Shown here: piece by piece, positions 8,065 through 15,605 of the stretch
How the letters are laid out: each line of letters opens with the position of its first letter
How positions within the stretch are numbered: position 1 is the first letter of the stretch
NCBI GenBank assembly: GCA_035507155.1
Contig: DATJOK010000247.1
Location: 1 to 33,318 of the forward strand
Length of the DNA stretch: 33,318 nucleotides
Source: DASZHJ01 sp035507155
GTDB lineage: Bacteria > Pseudomonadota > Alphaproteobacteria > ATCC43930 > CGMCC-115725
Direction: 5' to 3'
Program-made: the position numbers and the translations under genes
The notes under the pieces: model-generated
What the model saw: the letters and a program-made list of their open reading frames with translations, nothing else
Told to the model about the DNA's origin: nothing
Database searches by the model: none

Positions 8065-8490
8065 GGCTGCCGCAGGTCTCCTTCATCCCCCCGCGTCGAG
8101 GCGACCATCATAGCTCGTCCGTAGCAATAGGACAGTCGGTCGCGGCGTCCGCGAACCATGCCGGCAAATTCCGGTCGCGGCTGCACGCGCGGGCGGTTTG
8201 TTTGATGCTTCGCCCTCAAAAGGCCGCAACCGGGTAACTCCAGCGTCACGGCGCACTGCATAGAACAGGGGATGTCCTGCCGACGGAGGCGCACATGTGG
8301 CTCGAGTGGCTGTCGCAAACCCTGAGCGCACCCGCACGCCTGCCATCCACCGGGCGCCGCAGTCGCGACGGGGCGCGCCTTGGCGAAGCTCCGGCGCAAC
8401 CGCTCCCCAGCGAACAACCGCTCGATGCGCCGCCCCCAAATCCTTCCGGCAATCCGCTGACCCCCAGCGGCCTTGACCGCACCCGCCCGC
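8065..8490. other. Non-coding stretch with no intact gene
   Basis: About 425 bp between the divergent 2TM gene and the kinase remnant. Open frames here (for example 8295-8504 on the plus strand) are Pro/Arg-rich and match no domain I recognise. The region is where the missing N-terminal and dimerisation parts of the kinase would be expected, but I cannot identify a histidine box in any frame, so they were probably lost by deletion as well as frameshift. The promoter of the 2TM gene should lie near 8070-8150. Confidence 0.4.
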
Positions 8491-8940
8491 AGAAATTGAT
8501 CTAGCGCTGATCGGCGGCCAAAAGCGGCGCTGCGTCCGGATATCGAGATCCCTCGCGACCTGCCCCCGGTGCTGATCGACACCGTCCAGATCCAGCAGGT
8601 GCTGGCGAACCTGATCCGCAATGCCGCGGAGGCGATGCAGCTCTCCAAGCGCCACAAGCTTGTCATCGCGGCGAGGGTGGTTGCCGGTGGCAAGGTGGAG
8701 GTGAGCGTCTGCGACAGCGGACCCGGCCTCGCGGAGGAGGTCGTCAGCCGGCTGTTCCAACCCTTCACCACCACGAAATCCGGCGGCATGGGGGTGGGCC
8801 TCTCGATCTGCCGCACCATCATCCAGGCCCATGGCGGCTTGATCTGGACCGAGCCGAATCCCGAGGGCGGCACCATCTTCCGCTTCACCATTCCGGTCGC
8901 GGGGCCCGCAGAACTCGCCGAGGACGCCGTGCCGCACTGA
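8491..8940 (+). pseudogene. FixL-type sensor histidine kinase remnant (HATPase domain only)
   Basis: The frame from 8500 to 8940 encodes the ATP-binding half of a sensor kinase: VQIQQVLANLIRNAAEAM (N box), VCDSGPGL (G1), LFQPFTTTK (F box) and GMGVGLSICRTIIQAHGG (G2). Recognisable kinase sequence begins before the only possible start, GTG at 8569, since RPDIEIPRDLPPVL upstream is also family-like. An in-frame stop sits at 8497. Another frame at 8492-8530 reads EIDLALIGGQK, resembling the ASALALIGA segment just before the N box in FixL. That points to a frameshift near 8525. No histidine phosphorylation box or PAS domain remains. I read it as a decayed kinase; a free HATPase protein from GTG 8569 is the alternative. 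Confidence 0.7.
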
Positions 8941-9006
8941 AGCCTCTGGCCGCCGACCGGCGACCCGTGCTCCACTGCCGGAAACCGGCGGCAAGGGAGG
9001 AGCGGC

Positions 9007-10053
9007 ATGCGCGGCGTGGTTTTCGCGGGAGAGCGGAAGCTTGAGCTGATGGAATTTCCCGATCCCACGCCGGGCCTCGGCGAGGTGGTGGTGGAGATCA
9101 AGGCCTCTGGCATGTGCGGCAGCGATCTCAAGGTCTATCGCGCCTCGAAGAATGCGAGCCAGTCGCTGGGGCTCGGCGCCTCGTCAGGGCCGGTGATCGC
9201 CGGCCATGAGCCCTGCGGCGTGGTGGCAGCCGTGGGCCCGGGCGTCGATCCGCATCTCGCGCCGATCGGCGCGCGGGTGATGGTGCATCACTACAAGGGC
9301 TGCGGCGTCTGCGAGCATTGCCGTACCGGCTGGGCGCAGCTCTGCGCCGAGGGGATCGTGGTCTACGGCGTCACCGGCCATGGGGGTCATGCGACCTATA
9401 TGAAGGTGCCGGCCTTCACCCTGGTGCCGCTCCCCGACGAGCTTTCCTTCGAGACGGGTGCCGCGATCTCCTGTGGCACCGGCACCGCCTACGGCGCGCT
9501 TCGCCGGATGAATCTCTCCGGTCGCGACACCATCGCGATCTTCGGCCAAGGGCCGGTCGGGCTTTCGGCGACGCAGCTCGCGGCCGCCATGGGCGCGCGG
9601 GTGATCGCGCTCGATCCGAGCCCAGAGCGTCTCGCCCGCGCGCGCGAGTTCGGGGCGGATGCTGTCGTCGATCCCGGCAGCAACGATCCGGTGGCGGCGA
9701 TCAAGGAGCTGACGCACGGGCGGGGCGCCGAGCTCACCCTCGACACCTCGGGCGCGCCGGCCGGGCGATTAGCGGCGGTGCAGAGCACCAAGACCTGGGG
9801 CACCGCGTGCTTCGTCGGCGAGGGCGACACGGTGACGCTCGACGTCAGCCGCGACATGCTGCGGCGGCAGATCACCTTGGTCGGTTCCTGGACCTTCTCC
9901 GCCATGGGCCAGGCAGATTGCGCTCAATTCGTCGCCGATCGGAAGATCGCGGTCGATCGCCTCTTCACTCACCGCTGGCGCCTCGATCAGGCGGAAGAGG
10001 CCTATCGGCTCTTCGACAAGCAGACCTCCGGCAAGGGCGTCTTCCTCACCTAG
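9007..10053 (+). CDS. Zinc-dependent medium-chain alcohol dehydrogenase
   Basis: 348-residue NAD(P)-dependent MDR-superfamily dehydrogenase, oxidising a secondary alcohol or polyol to the ketone. Catalytic zinc ligands are visible as C37 (MCGSD) and H67-E68 (GHEPCG). The structural-zinc lobe has four cysteines C99, C102, C105 and C113 with C-x2-C-x2-C-x7-C spacing. The nucleotide-binding motif is GQGPVG, followed by ALDPSPERLARA; the Asp after the second strand favours NAD. The closest named groups are threonine 3-dehydrogenase and sorbitol dehydrogenase, but the substrate is not determined. GGGAGGAG is 4-5 bases before the ATG. The gene ends 11 bp from the oppositely oriented protease gene. 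Confidence 0.9.
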   Translation: MRGVVFAGERKLELMEFPDPTPGLGEVVVEIKASGMCGSDLKVYRASKNASQSLGLGASSGPVIAGHEPCGVVAAVGPGVDPHLAPIGARVMVHHYKGCGVCEHCRTGWAQLCAEGIVVYGVTGHGGHATYMKVPAFTLVPLPDELSFETGAAISCGTGTAYGALRRMNLSGRDTIAIFGQGPVGLSATQLAAAMGARVIALDPSPERLARAREFGADAVVDPGSNDPVAAIKELTHGRGAELTLDTSGAPAGRLAAVQSTKTWGTACFVGEGDTVTLDVSRDMLRRQITLVGSWTFSAMGQADCAQFVADRKIAVDRLFTHRWRLDQAEEAYRLFDKQTSGKGVFLT

Positions 10054-10064
10054 CCGACAGCGGC

Positions 10065-11099
10065 CTAGCTCTGGGCCGCCGGCGGCAGCTCCGCCGGCGT
10101 CACCGTCAGGTCGAGCTTCTGGCCCTGGCGCAGCACGACCACCGGCATCGCGCGGCCGGTGCGCTCCTCGGTCATCAGCCGATGGAGATCGTCGATGTCG
10201 CGCACGCCGATGCCGTCGAAGGCGACAATGATGTCGCCACTAGCAATGCCGGCGCGCCGGGCCGGCCCGTTGGCGCCGGTGGACTGCACGAGCACGGCCG
10301 ATTCCTGAGCAAGGTCGTGGAAGCGGGCCGAGCGTCGCGACAGCGGTATGTTCTGGCCGGCGACGCCGATGAAGCAGCGCCGGACGCGGCCGTCGCGGAT
10401 CAGCCGCGAGGCCACGAACTCCACGGTGTTCGAGGAGATCGAGAAGCAGATGCCCTGCGCCGACGCGATGATGGCGGTGTTGATGCCGACCACCTCGCCG
10501 GCGGAATTCACCAGCGGCCCGCCGGAATTGCCGGGGTTGAGCGCGGCATCGGTCTGGATGACGCTGTCGATGAGCCGACCGGAGCGGGCGCGGAGCGAGC
10601 GGCCGAGCGCGCTCACCACCCCGGCGGTCACGGTGTGCTGGAATCCGAGCGGATTGCCGATGGCGATCGCCAGCTGCCCGACGCGCAGTCGGCGGGAATT
10701 ACCAAGCCGGGCAAAGGCGGGCACTGCGCCGTCGAGGCGCAGCACCGCGAGGTCGGTCTCGGGGTCGTCGCCGACCAGGGTGGCCGTCGTGCTGCGACCT
10801 TCGGTGGAAGTCGCGCGGATGCGCTCTCCCCCGGCGATGACGTGGCTGTTGGTCAGTGCATAGCCGTCGGGCGTGAAGAGGACGCCGGAGCCGCCGCCGG
10901 CGGCGCGGCCGTTCTTCTCCACCTGGATATGCAGCACCGCCGGCGCCACCCGCTCGACCGCGCAGACCACGGCGCGGGAATAGGCGTCGAGTAGCTCGTC
11001 ATCGCGATCGGGCGGCGGCGGAAGATCGCCGGAGACGCCGGCATCGAGCGCCGCGACGGGCGTCGCCGCCGGCGGGCCAAAATTGGTGATGTGGGTCAT
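10065..11099 (-). CDS. DegP/HtrA-like trypsin-fold serine protease with one PDZ domain
   Basis: 344-residue S1C-family serine protease. The triad is intact: H86 (TNSHVI), D116 (ETDLAVL) and S192 (GNSGGP). The oxyanion-loop stretch DAALNPGNSGGPLVN and GNPLGFQ are typical. One PDZ domain follows (about residues 245-335, with RRAGIASGDIIVAFDG). No signal peptide or membrane anchor is present at either possible start (ATG 11099 or ATG 11150), unlike DegP, DegQ or DegS, so the protein may be cytoplasmic. The 11099 start was preferred because the extra 17 residues read like leader sequence; neither has a strong Shine-Dalgarno. A strong terminator ends 76 bases upstream, so it needs its own promoter between 11100 and 11175 or is transcribed by read-through. 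Confidence 0.85.
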   Translation of the reverse strand: MTHITNFGPPAATPVAALDAGVSGDLPPPPDRDDELLDAYSRAVVCAVERVAPAVLHIQVEKNGRAAGGGSGVLFTPDGYALTNSHVIAGGERIRATSTEGRSTTATLVGDDPETDLAVLRLDGAVPAFARLGNSRRLRVGQLAIAIGNPLGFQHTVTAGVVSALGRSLRARSGRLIDSVIQTDAALNPGNSGGPLVNSAGEVVGINTAIIASAQGICFSISSNTVEFVASRLIRDGRVRRCFIGVAGQNIPLSRRSARFHDLAQESAVLVQSTGANGPARRAGIASGDIIVAFDGIGVRDIDDLHRLMTEERTGRAMPVVVLRQGQKLDLTVTPAELPPAAQS

Positions 11100-11174
11100 G
11101 AGCGTTAGATGGGAAGCCGCACTGTGCCGCTTCAAGAGCAGTCCTGCCATGCGCGCGGGCGTTGCGAGCGCAGG

Positions 11175-11214
11175 AAAAAAAGCCTTCGAGGGGTTGGCTG
11201 CCCTCGAAGGCTTT
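11175..11214 (-). terminator. Strong Rho-independent terminator upstream of the protease gene
   Basis: A perfect 14-bp inverted repeat, AAAGCCTTCGAGGG (11179-11192) and its complement (11201-11214), has an 8-nt loop. On the minus strand it runs into seven consecutive T residues (11181-11175). This is the best terminator in the window. It lies 160 bp past the stop of the dipicolinate-synthase-like gene and just past a second hairpin, so it ends either that operon or an independent small RNA. Confidence 0.9.
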
Positions 11215-11290
11215 CGAGTGGTGTCGCCCGTTTGCTCTAACCAGGGGCTACAAGGGAGGAGCGGGCGACAAGGCGAACCTAAGCCTGCGG
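11175..11290 (-). ncRNA. Candidate small RNA with anti-Shine-Dalgarno loop
   Basis: On the minus strand a perfect 9-bp stem, TGTCGCCCG (11262-11270) with CGGGCGACA (11222-11230), closes a 31-nt loop that contains CTCCTCCC (11254-11261). The strong terminator hairpin at 11175-11214 follows directly. A loop-exposed CUCCUCCC followed by a GC-rich terminator is the plan of the alphaproteobacterial alpha-r14/Cuckoo-type sRNAs, which use such motifs to interact with ribosome-binding sites or the RNA decay machinery. The 5' end is a guess; no clear promoter was found. It could equally be a 3'-UTR-derived RNA of the upstream operon. Confidence 0.5.
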
Positions 11291-11303
11291 CCGCGCCCGC
11301 GAT

Positions 11304-11317
11304 GTGACGTAGGTCAC
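11304..11317. promoter_or_regulatory. Palindrome GTGAC-N4-GTCAC
   Basis: A perfect 5-bp dyad, GTGACGTAGGTCAC, lies 34 bp upstream of the candidate sRNA stem and downstream of the dipicolinate-synthase-like gene. The TGAC-N4-GTCA form is reminiscent of CRP/FNR- or GntR-type operators, but the position and short arms do not prove function. Confidence 0.25.
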
Positions 11318-11375
11318 TCCGGCGGCGAATTAGTTCGCGATCCCGAAATCGTGACTGACATGGATTCCGGCCGCG

Positions 11376-12269
11376 TCAGATGCCGAGCAGCGCCCCGATC
11401 CGGCGGCGGATCGTCCACCATTGTGCGCGTCCGACCGTCACCGGCGCCCGGGCGCCGAGGCCGCGCGCCCAGATCGCCTTGATCGGCAGGCCGCGCGCCG
11501 CCTCCAGATCGACGCTGCCCGGCGGCGAGGCAAGATCCATCACCAGGGCACCCGGCCGGAGCTGCCGCATCAACTCGAGATCGACGATTCGGCTCGGCAC
11601 CGACGAGATCAGGATGTCGAGATGCGGCACCAGCGCGCGCAGCCCGTCGAACTCGGCCGTGGCGAGGCCGTGCAGACTGGCCTCGGCGCGCTGCACCGGA
11701 TCGCGCGCCACAGCATGCACGCGCGCGCCGAGCTTGTGCAGCGTGATGGCGAGCAGCCTGCCCAGCGTGCCCTGGCCCAGGACGGCGATCGCGGAGCCGT
11801 GGATCGAGATCTGCGTGTTGGCGATGAGGGTGGCGAGCACGCCCTCGACCACGCTCGGCGCCCGCATCAGCTTCGCCTCGGCGTCGTGCTCGTACTCGTG
11901 CAGCGAGAGGGAGAACTTCCCGGCAAGGCCGCGCAACATTGCGTCGGCCGATCCTGCGAAGATGTGGCCGCCCGGCGCGATGCCGCCGAGCAGTGTCTCG
12001 TCGATCCGCGGTGGCGTGGCGAGGCCCGGCGCATAGAGGCAGCCGTCCTTGATGCCGGCGACCGGAAAGAGGGCGATCTCGGCGCCGGTTGTGGCTTCGG
12101 CGGCGCTGCGTGAGCGGGTTACCCCGGTGATTCCGCGCTCGGGCCAGGGAAAGCCGAAGGCGCGCACCTGGGCTCCCGTCGCCGCGGCACAGCGGGCGAT
12201 CTCCTGCTCGCGCTGGTCGCCCCCGACGACGGCGAGCGCCAAATCGTTCCAATCTCGAACATACGTCAT
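11376..12269 (-). CDS. Dipicolinate synthase subunit A-like NAD(P)-binding protein
   Basis: 297-residue protein resembling DpaA/SpoVFA, the dehydrogenase subunit that with DpaB makes dipicolinate in spore-formers. The N-terminal lobe opens ALAVVGGDQREQEIARCAA, like the IAVIGGDARQLE of DpaA. The second lobe is a Rossmann fold with VLGQGTLGRLLA (about residues 165-176), preceded by SVVEGVLATLIANTQISIHGS and followed by VMDLASPPGSVD, all in DpaA order. There is no DpaB gene here and this is not a spore-former, so the real product is unknown. The ATG at 12269 was taken over TTG 12275. It starts 31 bp after the LLM oxidoreductase gene on the same strand, and the two form a probable operon. Confidence 0.72.
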   Translation of the reverse strand: MTYVRDWNDLALAVVGGDQREQEIARCAAATGAQVRAFGFPWPERGITGVTRSRSAAEATTGAEIALFPVAGIKDGCLYAPGLATPPRIDETLLGGIAPGGHIFAGSADAMLRGLAGKFSLSLHEYEHDAEAKLMRAPSVVEGVLATLIANTQISIHGSAIAVLGQGTLGRLLAITLHKLGARVHAVARDPVQRAEASLHGLATAEFDGLRALVPHLDILISSVPSRIVDLELMRQLRPGALVMDLASPPGSVDLEAARGLPIKAIWARGLGARAPVTVGRAQWWTIRRRIGALLGI

Positions 12270-12300
12270 CTGCAACCCTGAACCATCCTCGAGGCGCCGC

Positions 12301-13368
12301 TCAGTCCGCGAAACGCGGGATCACCTTCTCGCCCACCAGCTCGATCGACCGCATCACCTGGTCATGCGTCATGTGGCCGGCTTGGAACATGAACACCATC
12401 TGGTCGACGCCGGCCGCGGCCCAGCGCTCGATCTGGCGGCAGACGGTGTCGGGATTGCCGCCGATCGCCATCGCGTCCTCGACGAGCTGATCGTTGCTCC
12501 GGCTGGAGATCTTGTCCACGACCTTGGTGACCCCGCCCGCGGCGGAGCCGAAACGGTACTTGTTGATCTCCGCATCGTTGTCGCCGTAGTACCAGCGCGC
12601 CGCGGCGCAGGCGAGATCCCGGCCGGTGCGGTCGTCGTCATGGCAGCAGGCGACGGCGTAGACGCCGACGTGCTCATTCGCTGCCTTGCCGACGAATTTC
12701 GACCTGTCGCCGCTGCGGATGGCGCTGCGGTAGGCAGCGATCGCGGGCTTGGTCTCGTCGGGGGTGTTGCGGGTGACGCCGATGATGCCAACGCCCTGGC
12801 GCCCGGCATGCTCGTAGGTCTCGAGATTGGAGGCGGCGACCCAGAGCGGCGGATGCGGCCGCTGGATCGGGCGCGGCACCACGTGACGTGCCGGCAGGTC
12901 GAAGTGCTTCCCCTTGTAGCCGGGGAACAGCTCGTGCTCGAACATCTTGATCACCGCCTCCATCGCCTCGCGACCGACCTCGCGCCCGGTCGAGGGATCG
13001 AAGCCGAGACCTTCCACCACGTAGGGCGAGGTGCCGCGGCCGGCGCCGAACTCGCAGCGGCCGTTGCTGAGCACGTCCAGCGTCGCCACCCGCTCGGCGA
13101 TATAGAAGGGGTTGTGGCAGGGCATCAGGATCACGGCATAGCCCAGGCGGATGCGCCGCGTGCGCTGGCTGAGCGCCGCCAGCACCATGTCCGGCGTCGA
13201 GCTGTGGCCGATCTCGGCGTAGAAGTGCTGCTCGGTGATCCAGAAATAATCGAAGCCCACCCGCTCGGCGGCCACCGTCTGATCGATCGCGTGCCAGAAC
13301 GCCTCGCGCTCCGAAGTCTCGGTCCAGGGCCGCGGCATCTGCAGCTGCGTCATCAATCCGAACTTCAT
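12301..13368 (-). CDS. LLM-class flavin-dependent oxidoreductase (bacterial luciferase-like)
   Basis: 355-residue luciferase-like monooxygenase of the LLM class, which uses FMNH2 or F420 to oxidise small organic molecules. The family start KFGLMTQLQMP, the segment FDYFWITEQHF, the strand YAVILMPCHNPFYIAERVATLDVLSNGRCEFGAGRG (positions about 95-125), and a C-terminal block with GNPDTVCRQIERWAAAGVDQMVFMFQ all match. The ATG at 13368 is preceded by GGGGAGAGG at a spacing of 9. It is divergent from lysR across 141 bp containing the shared operator-like element, and followed by the dipicolinate-synthase-like gene. Together with the creatinase-like M24 protein and the ABC transporter it suggests a degradation pathway, with this enzyme as the oxygenase. 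Substrate unknown. Confidence 0.88.
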   Translation of the reverse strand: MKFGLMTQLQMPRPWTETSEREAFWHAIDQTVAAERVGFDYFWITEQHFYAEIGHSSTPDMVLAALSQRTRRIRLGYAVILMPCHNPFYIAERVATLDVLSNGRCEFGAGRGTSPYVVEGLGFDPSTGREVGREAMEAVIKMFEHELFPGYKGKHFDLPARHVVPRPIQRPHPPLWVAASNLETYEHAGRQGVGIIGVTRNTPDETKPAIAAYRSAIRSGDRSKFVGKAANEHVGVYAVACCHDDDRTGRDLACAAARWYYGDNDAEINKYRFGSAAGGVTKVVDKISSRSNDQLVEDAMAIGGNPDTVCRQIERWAAAGVDQMVFMFQAGHMTHDQVMRSIELVGEKVIPRFAD

Positions 13369-13464
13369 CGCGCCGATCCTCTCCCCGGTTTCGCGTGGCT
13401 GCACTGTGCATCCTCGCAGAAATGCTAGCGCCGGGCGCTTCCTTGCGTCCAAGGCATAAGACGT

Positions 13465-13493
13465 ATAAGTGTTATAAACAGATCGTTCTATGG
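13465..13493. promoter_or_regulatory. Operator-like element, copy A (lysR / LLM divergent promoter)
   Basis: 29-bp element in the divergent lysR-LLM region. It aligns without gaps to 16298-16326 with 23 identities; the shared core is ATCGTTC preceded by ATAA and followed by ATGG. Imperfect dyad symmetry is present: ATAAAC on one side, GTTCTAT on the other. The left part also contains ATAA-GTG-TTAT. It ends 17 bp before the TTG start of lysR. The position suits a LysR autoregulatory site, but binding is inferred. Confidence 0.55.
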
Positions 13494-13509
13494 GTGGTGG
13501 AGCACCTCG

Positions 13510-14439
13510 TTGGAGACGCGCGCGCTGCGCTACTTCCAGACGGTGGCGGAGTTCGGCAGCTACAGCCGTGCCTCCGGCTTTCTCCGCATCTCGCAGCCGG
13601 CGATCAGCCGGCAGATCCGGAAGCTCGAGGAGGAGGTGGGTGCCGCGCTCTTCAAGCGCCATGGCCACGGTGTCAGCCTCACCGAGGCGGGCCGCATCCT
13701 CCTGGAGCGCAGCCAGCTCGCGCTGCGCCAGCTCGAGCAGACCAAGGCGGAGATCCGCGGCGGCAGGACAGGGCCCTCCGGCGTCCTCTCCTTCGCCGTA
13801 CCTCCCGCCGCCGGCCATTTCCTGGTACCGACCCTGGTAGAGCGCTTCGGCCGCGACTACCCCAACGTCTTCCTCAAGGTGATCGGCGGCTTCAGCGGCT
13901 ATATCCACGAATGGCTGGTGCGCGGCCAGGTCGATCTCGCCTGCGTGCACGACCCGTTGCCGCAGCGCGGCTTCGAGGTGACGCCGCTGGTGCGCGAGCA
14001 GGTCTATCTGGTGGGGAAGCCCGGCGCGGCGCGGTTCGGTCGCGACCATGCCCGCATCGACGACCTCGCCGACCTGCCGCTGGTGCTGCCGAGCCGGCCC
14101 AACGCGTCGCGACGTCTGCTCGACAGCTGGATCGCCCAGAAGGGCATCTCGCTCAACGTCCGCATGGAGGCGGATGACAGCTCGCTCCTGCGCTCCCTGG
14201 TGAAGCAGGGCGCCGGCTTCAGCCTCCTGACCCAGGGGGCGATCGCCGACGATCTCCGCCTCAAGGAGGTGCAGGCTTGGCCGCTCCGCCCGCGCGCCTA
14301 TTGGCCGCTGGCGCTGGTGACCTCCGCCAGCACGCCGCGCTCGGACATCCTCGCCGCCTTCATCGCCGCCATCCGCAAGACCGCACGCGATCTCACCGTC
14401 TCCGGCGCCTGGCCGGGGAAGTCCCTGGATCGAGGCTAG
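13510..14439 (+). CDS. LysR-family transcriptional regulator
   Basis: 309-residue LTTR with an N-terminal winged helix-turn-helix (residues 1-60): LRYFQTVAEFGSYSRAS and SQPAISRQIRKLEEEVG. A linker helix follows, then a periplasmic-binding-protein-like effector domain from about residue 92 (SGVLSFAVPPAAG) to 295. The start is TTG at 13510, chosen because the HTH begins here and no ATG or GTG lies in frame upstream; GGAG is 7-8 bases before it. It is divergent from the LLM oxidoreductase gene, as LTTRs often are from a target. It ends tail-to-tail with the creatinase-like gene; both stop codons lie in one CTAG. The same 29-bp element occurs at its own promoter and before the ABC operon. Confidence 0.92.
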   Translation: METRALRYFQTVAEFGSYSRASGFLRISQPAISRQIRKLEEEVGAALFKRHGHGVSLTEAGRILLERSQLALRQLEQTKAEIRGGRTGPSGVLSFAVPPAAGHFLVPTLVERFGRDYPNVFLKVIGGFSGYIHEWLVRGQVDLACVHDPLPQRGFEVTPLVREQVYLVGKPGAARFGRDHARIDDLADLPLVLPSRPNASRRLLDSWIAQKGISLNVRMEADDSSLLRSLVKQGAGFSLLTQGAIADDLRLKEVQAWPLRPRAYWPLALVTSASTPRSDILAAFIAAIRKTARDLTVSGAWPGKSLDRG

Positions 14440-15593
14440 TCGAGCACGATCATGTCGCGCGAGTGGCGGGAGAGGCGCTCGCAGCCGGTCTCGGTGACGA
14501 CGACGTTGTCGATGATGCGGGCGCCGATCTTCTCCTCGCCGATGAAGATCGGCGGCTCGATCGAGAGCACCATGCCGGCCTGCAGAATATCCTTGCTGCC
14601 GCCGAACATGTTGACGGGCTCGCCCCAGGCCGGCGGGAAGCCAGGCGCGATGCCGTAGCCCGAGGTGTGGATGCGGCCGCGGTCGAAGCCTGCCTCGGCG
14701 ATGATCCGCTTCGCGGCCTCGTGCGGCTTGATCGCCGGCACGCCGGCGCGGATCTCCGCCATCATCGCGTCTCCCGCCTGCTGCACGATGCCGTAGATCT
14801 CCCGCATCCGCGTCGTCGGCTTGCCGAGGCTGATCTGCCGCCCCATGGTCTTGGTGTAGCGCCGGTAGGCAGCGCCGAACTCGACATTGCCGCTGTCGCC
14901 GCGGCGGATCTTGCGGAGCGTCGGCGCGCCGTGGCTCATATGCATGCGCTCGCCGCTCACCAGGTTGAGGGTGCTGCCGGCGAGCCCGCTGCCGGCCGCC
15001 ATGATGGCGCCATAGATGGCGCCGGCGACCTCGAGCTCGGTGCGGCCTTCCGTGAATGTCTCGATGAAGGCATCGACGCCGATGTCGGCGATGCGGCCCG
15101 CCTCGCGCACATAGTCGAGCTCGCGCGGCGACTTCACCATCTTGAGGTTGTTGACGAGATTGGTGGGCTCCGCCTTGAGGGCATCGCCCAGCATCGTCTT
15201 GAGCCGCCCGTAATGATGGGGATGGAGGTAGTAGGCAGGCACCTCCATGCCGACCCGGGCCCGCTTGAGGCCGAGGCGGTCGACCAGACGCTCGAATACC
15301 TCGACAGGATCGGCTGGCTCGGAGCCGCCCCATCCCACCACCTCGTCGGCCAGCGTGTCGTCCTCGAACTCGTTGCGCTCGGATTCCCGCGTGAACATCA
15401 CGAGCGGGCTCTGCTTGGCGGAGACCAGCAGGCACTGGAAAGCCTGATAGCTCTTGCCGTCGGCGCCGATCAGCCAGTGGATCGAGACCGGGTGGATGAG
15501 AATCAACCAGTCGAGACCTGCCTCGCCCACTGCCGCGCGGACGCGGGACTGGCGCTCGGTGAACTCCTGCAGGGAGAAATCGTGCTTCGACAT
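14436..15593 (-). CDS. M24-family creatinase/ectoine-hydrolase-like protein lacking metal ligands
   Basis: 385-residue pita-bread-fold protein. The N-terminal domain (1-150) is creatinase_N-like; the C-terminal M24 domain contains SGERMHMSHGAPT with H221, which matches the conserved family His used in catalysis. Of the usual five metal ligands (Asp, Asp, His, Glu, Glu) the first Asp is E238 (VEFGA) and the second is T249. The GHGIG-type His is Y313 (SGYGIAPG); only E346 (SIEPP) and E368 (TETG) remain. Creatinase also works without metal on this fold, so a C-N bond hydrolase acting on a small substrate is likelier than an aminopeptidase. It shares a CTAG stop with lysR and starts 12 bp after the TIGR02444 gene. 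Confidence 0.82.
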   Translation of the reverse strand: MSKHDFSLQEFTERQSRVRAAVGEAGLDWLILIHPVSIHWLIGADGKSYQAFQCLLVSAKQSPLVMFTRESERNEFEDDTLADEVVGWGGSEPADPVEVFERLVDRLGLKRARVGMEVPAYYLHPHHYGRLKTMLGDALKAEPTNLVNNLKMVKSPRELDYVREAGRIADIGVDAFIETFTEGRTELEVAGAIYGAIMAAGSGLAGSTLNLVSGERMHMSHGAPTLRKIRRGDSGNVEFGAAYRRYTKTMGRQISLGKPTTRMREIYGIVQQAGDAMMAEIRAGVPAIKPHEAAKRIIAEAGFDRGRIHTSGYGIAPGFPPAWGEPVNMFGGSKDILQAGMVLSIEPPIFIGEEKIGARIIDNVVVTETGCERLSRHSRDMIVLD

Positions 15594-15605
15594 GGCGCTC
15601 TCTCG

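Noticed and set aside
8295..8504. 69-codon plus-strand frame before the kinase remnant
   Set aside because: Pro/Ser/Arg-rich, no ribosome-binding site and no recognisable kinase motif; not supported as a gene.
12239..12250. CCAAATCGTTCC, similar to the core of the operator-like element
   Set aside because: It lies inside the coding start of the DpaA-like gene (Asn-Asp-Leu codons), and the flanking ATAA and ATGG parts are missing.
13369..15435. N-terminal two thirds of a 1044-codon minus-strand frame containing the LLM oxidoreductase
   Set aside because: Only the last 355 codons match the LLM family; the rest is out of frame with, and opposite or antisense to, the real lysR and creatinase-like genes. 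The start at 13368 has its own ribosome-binding site.
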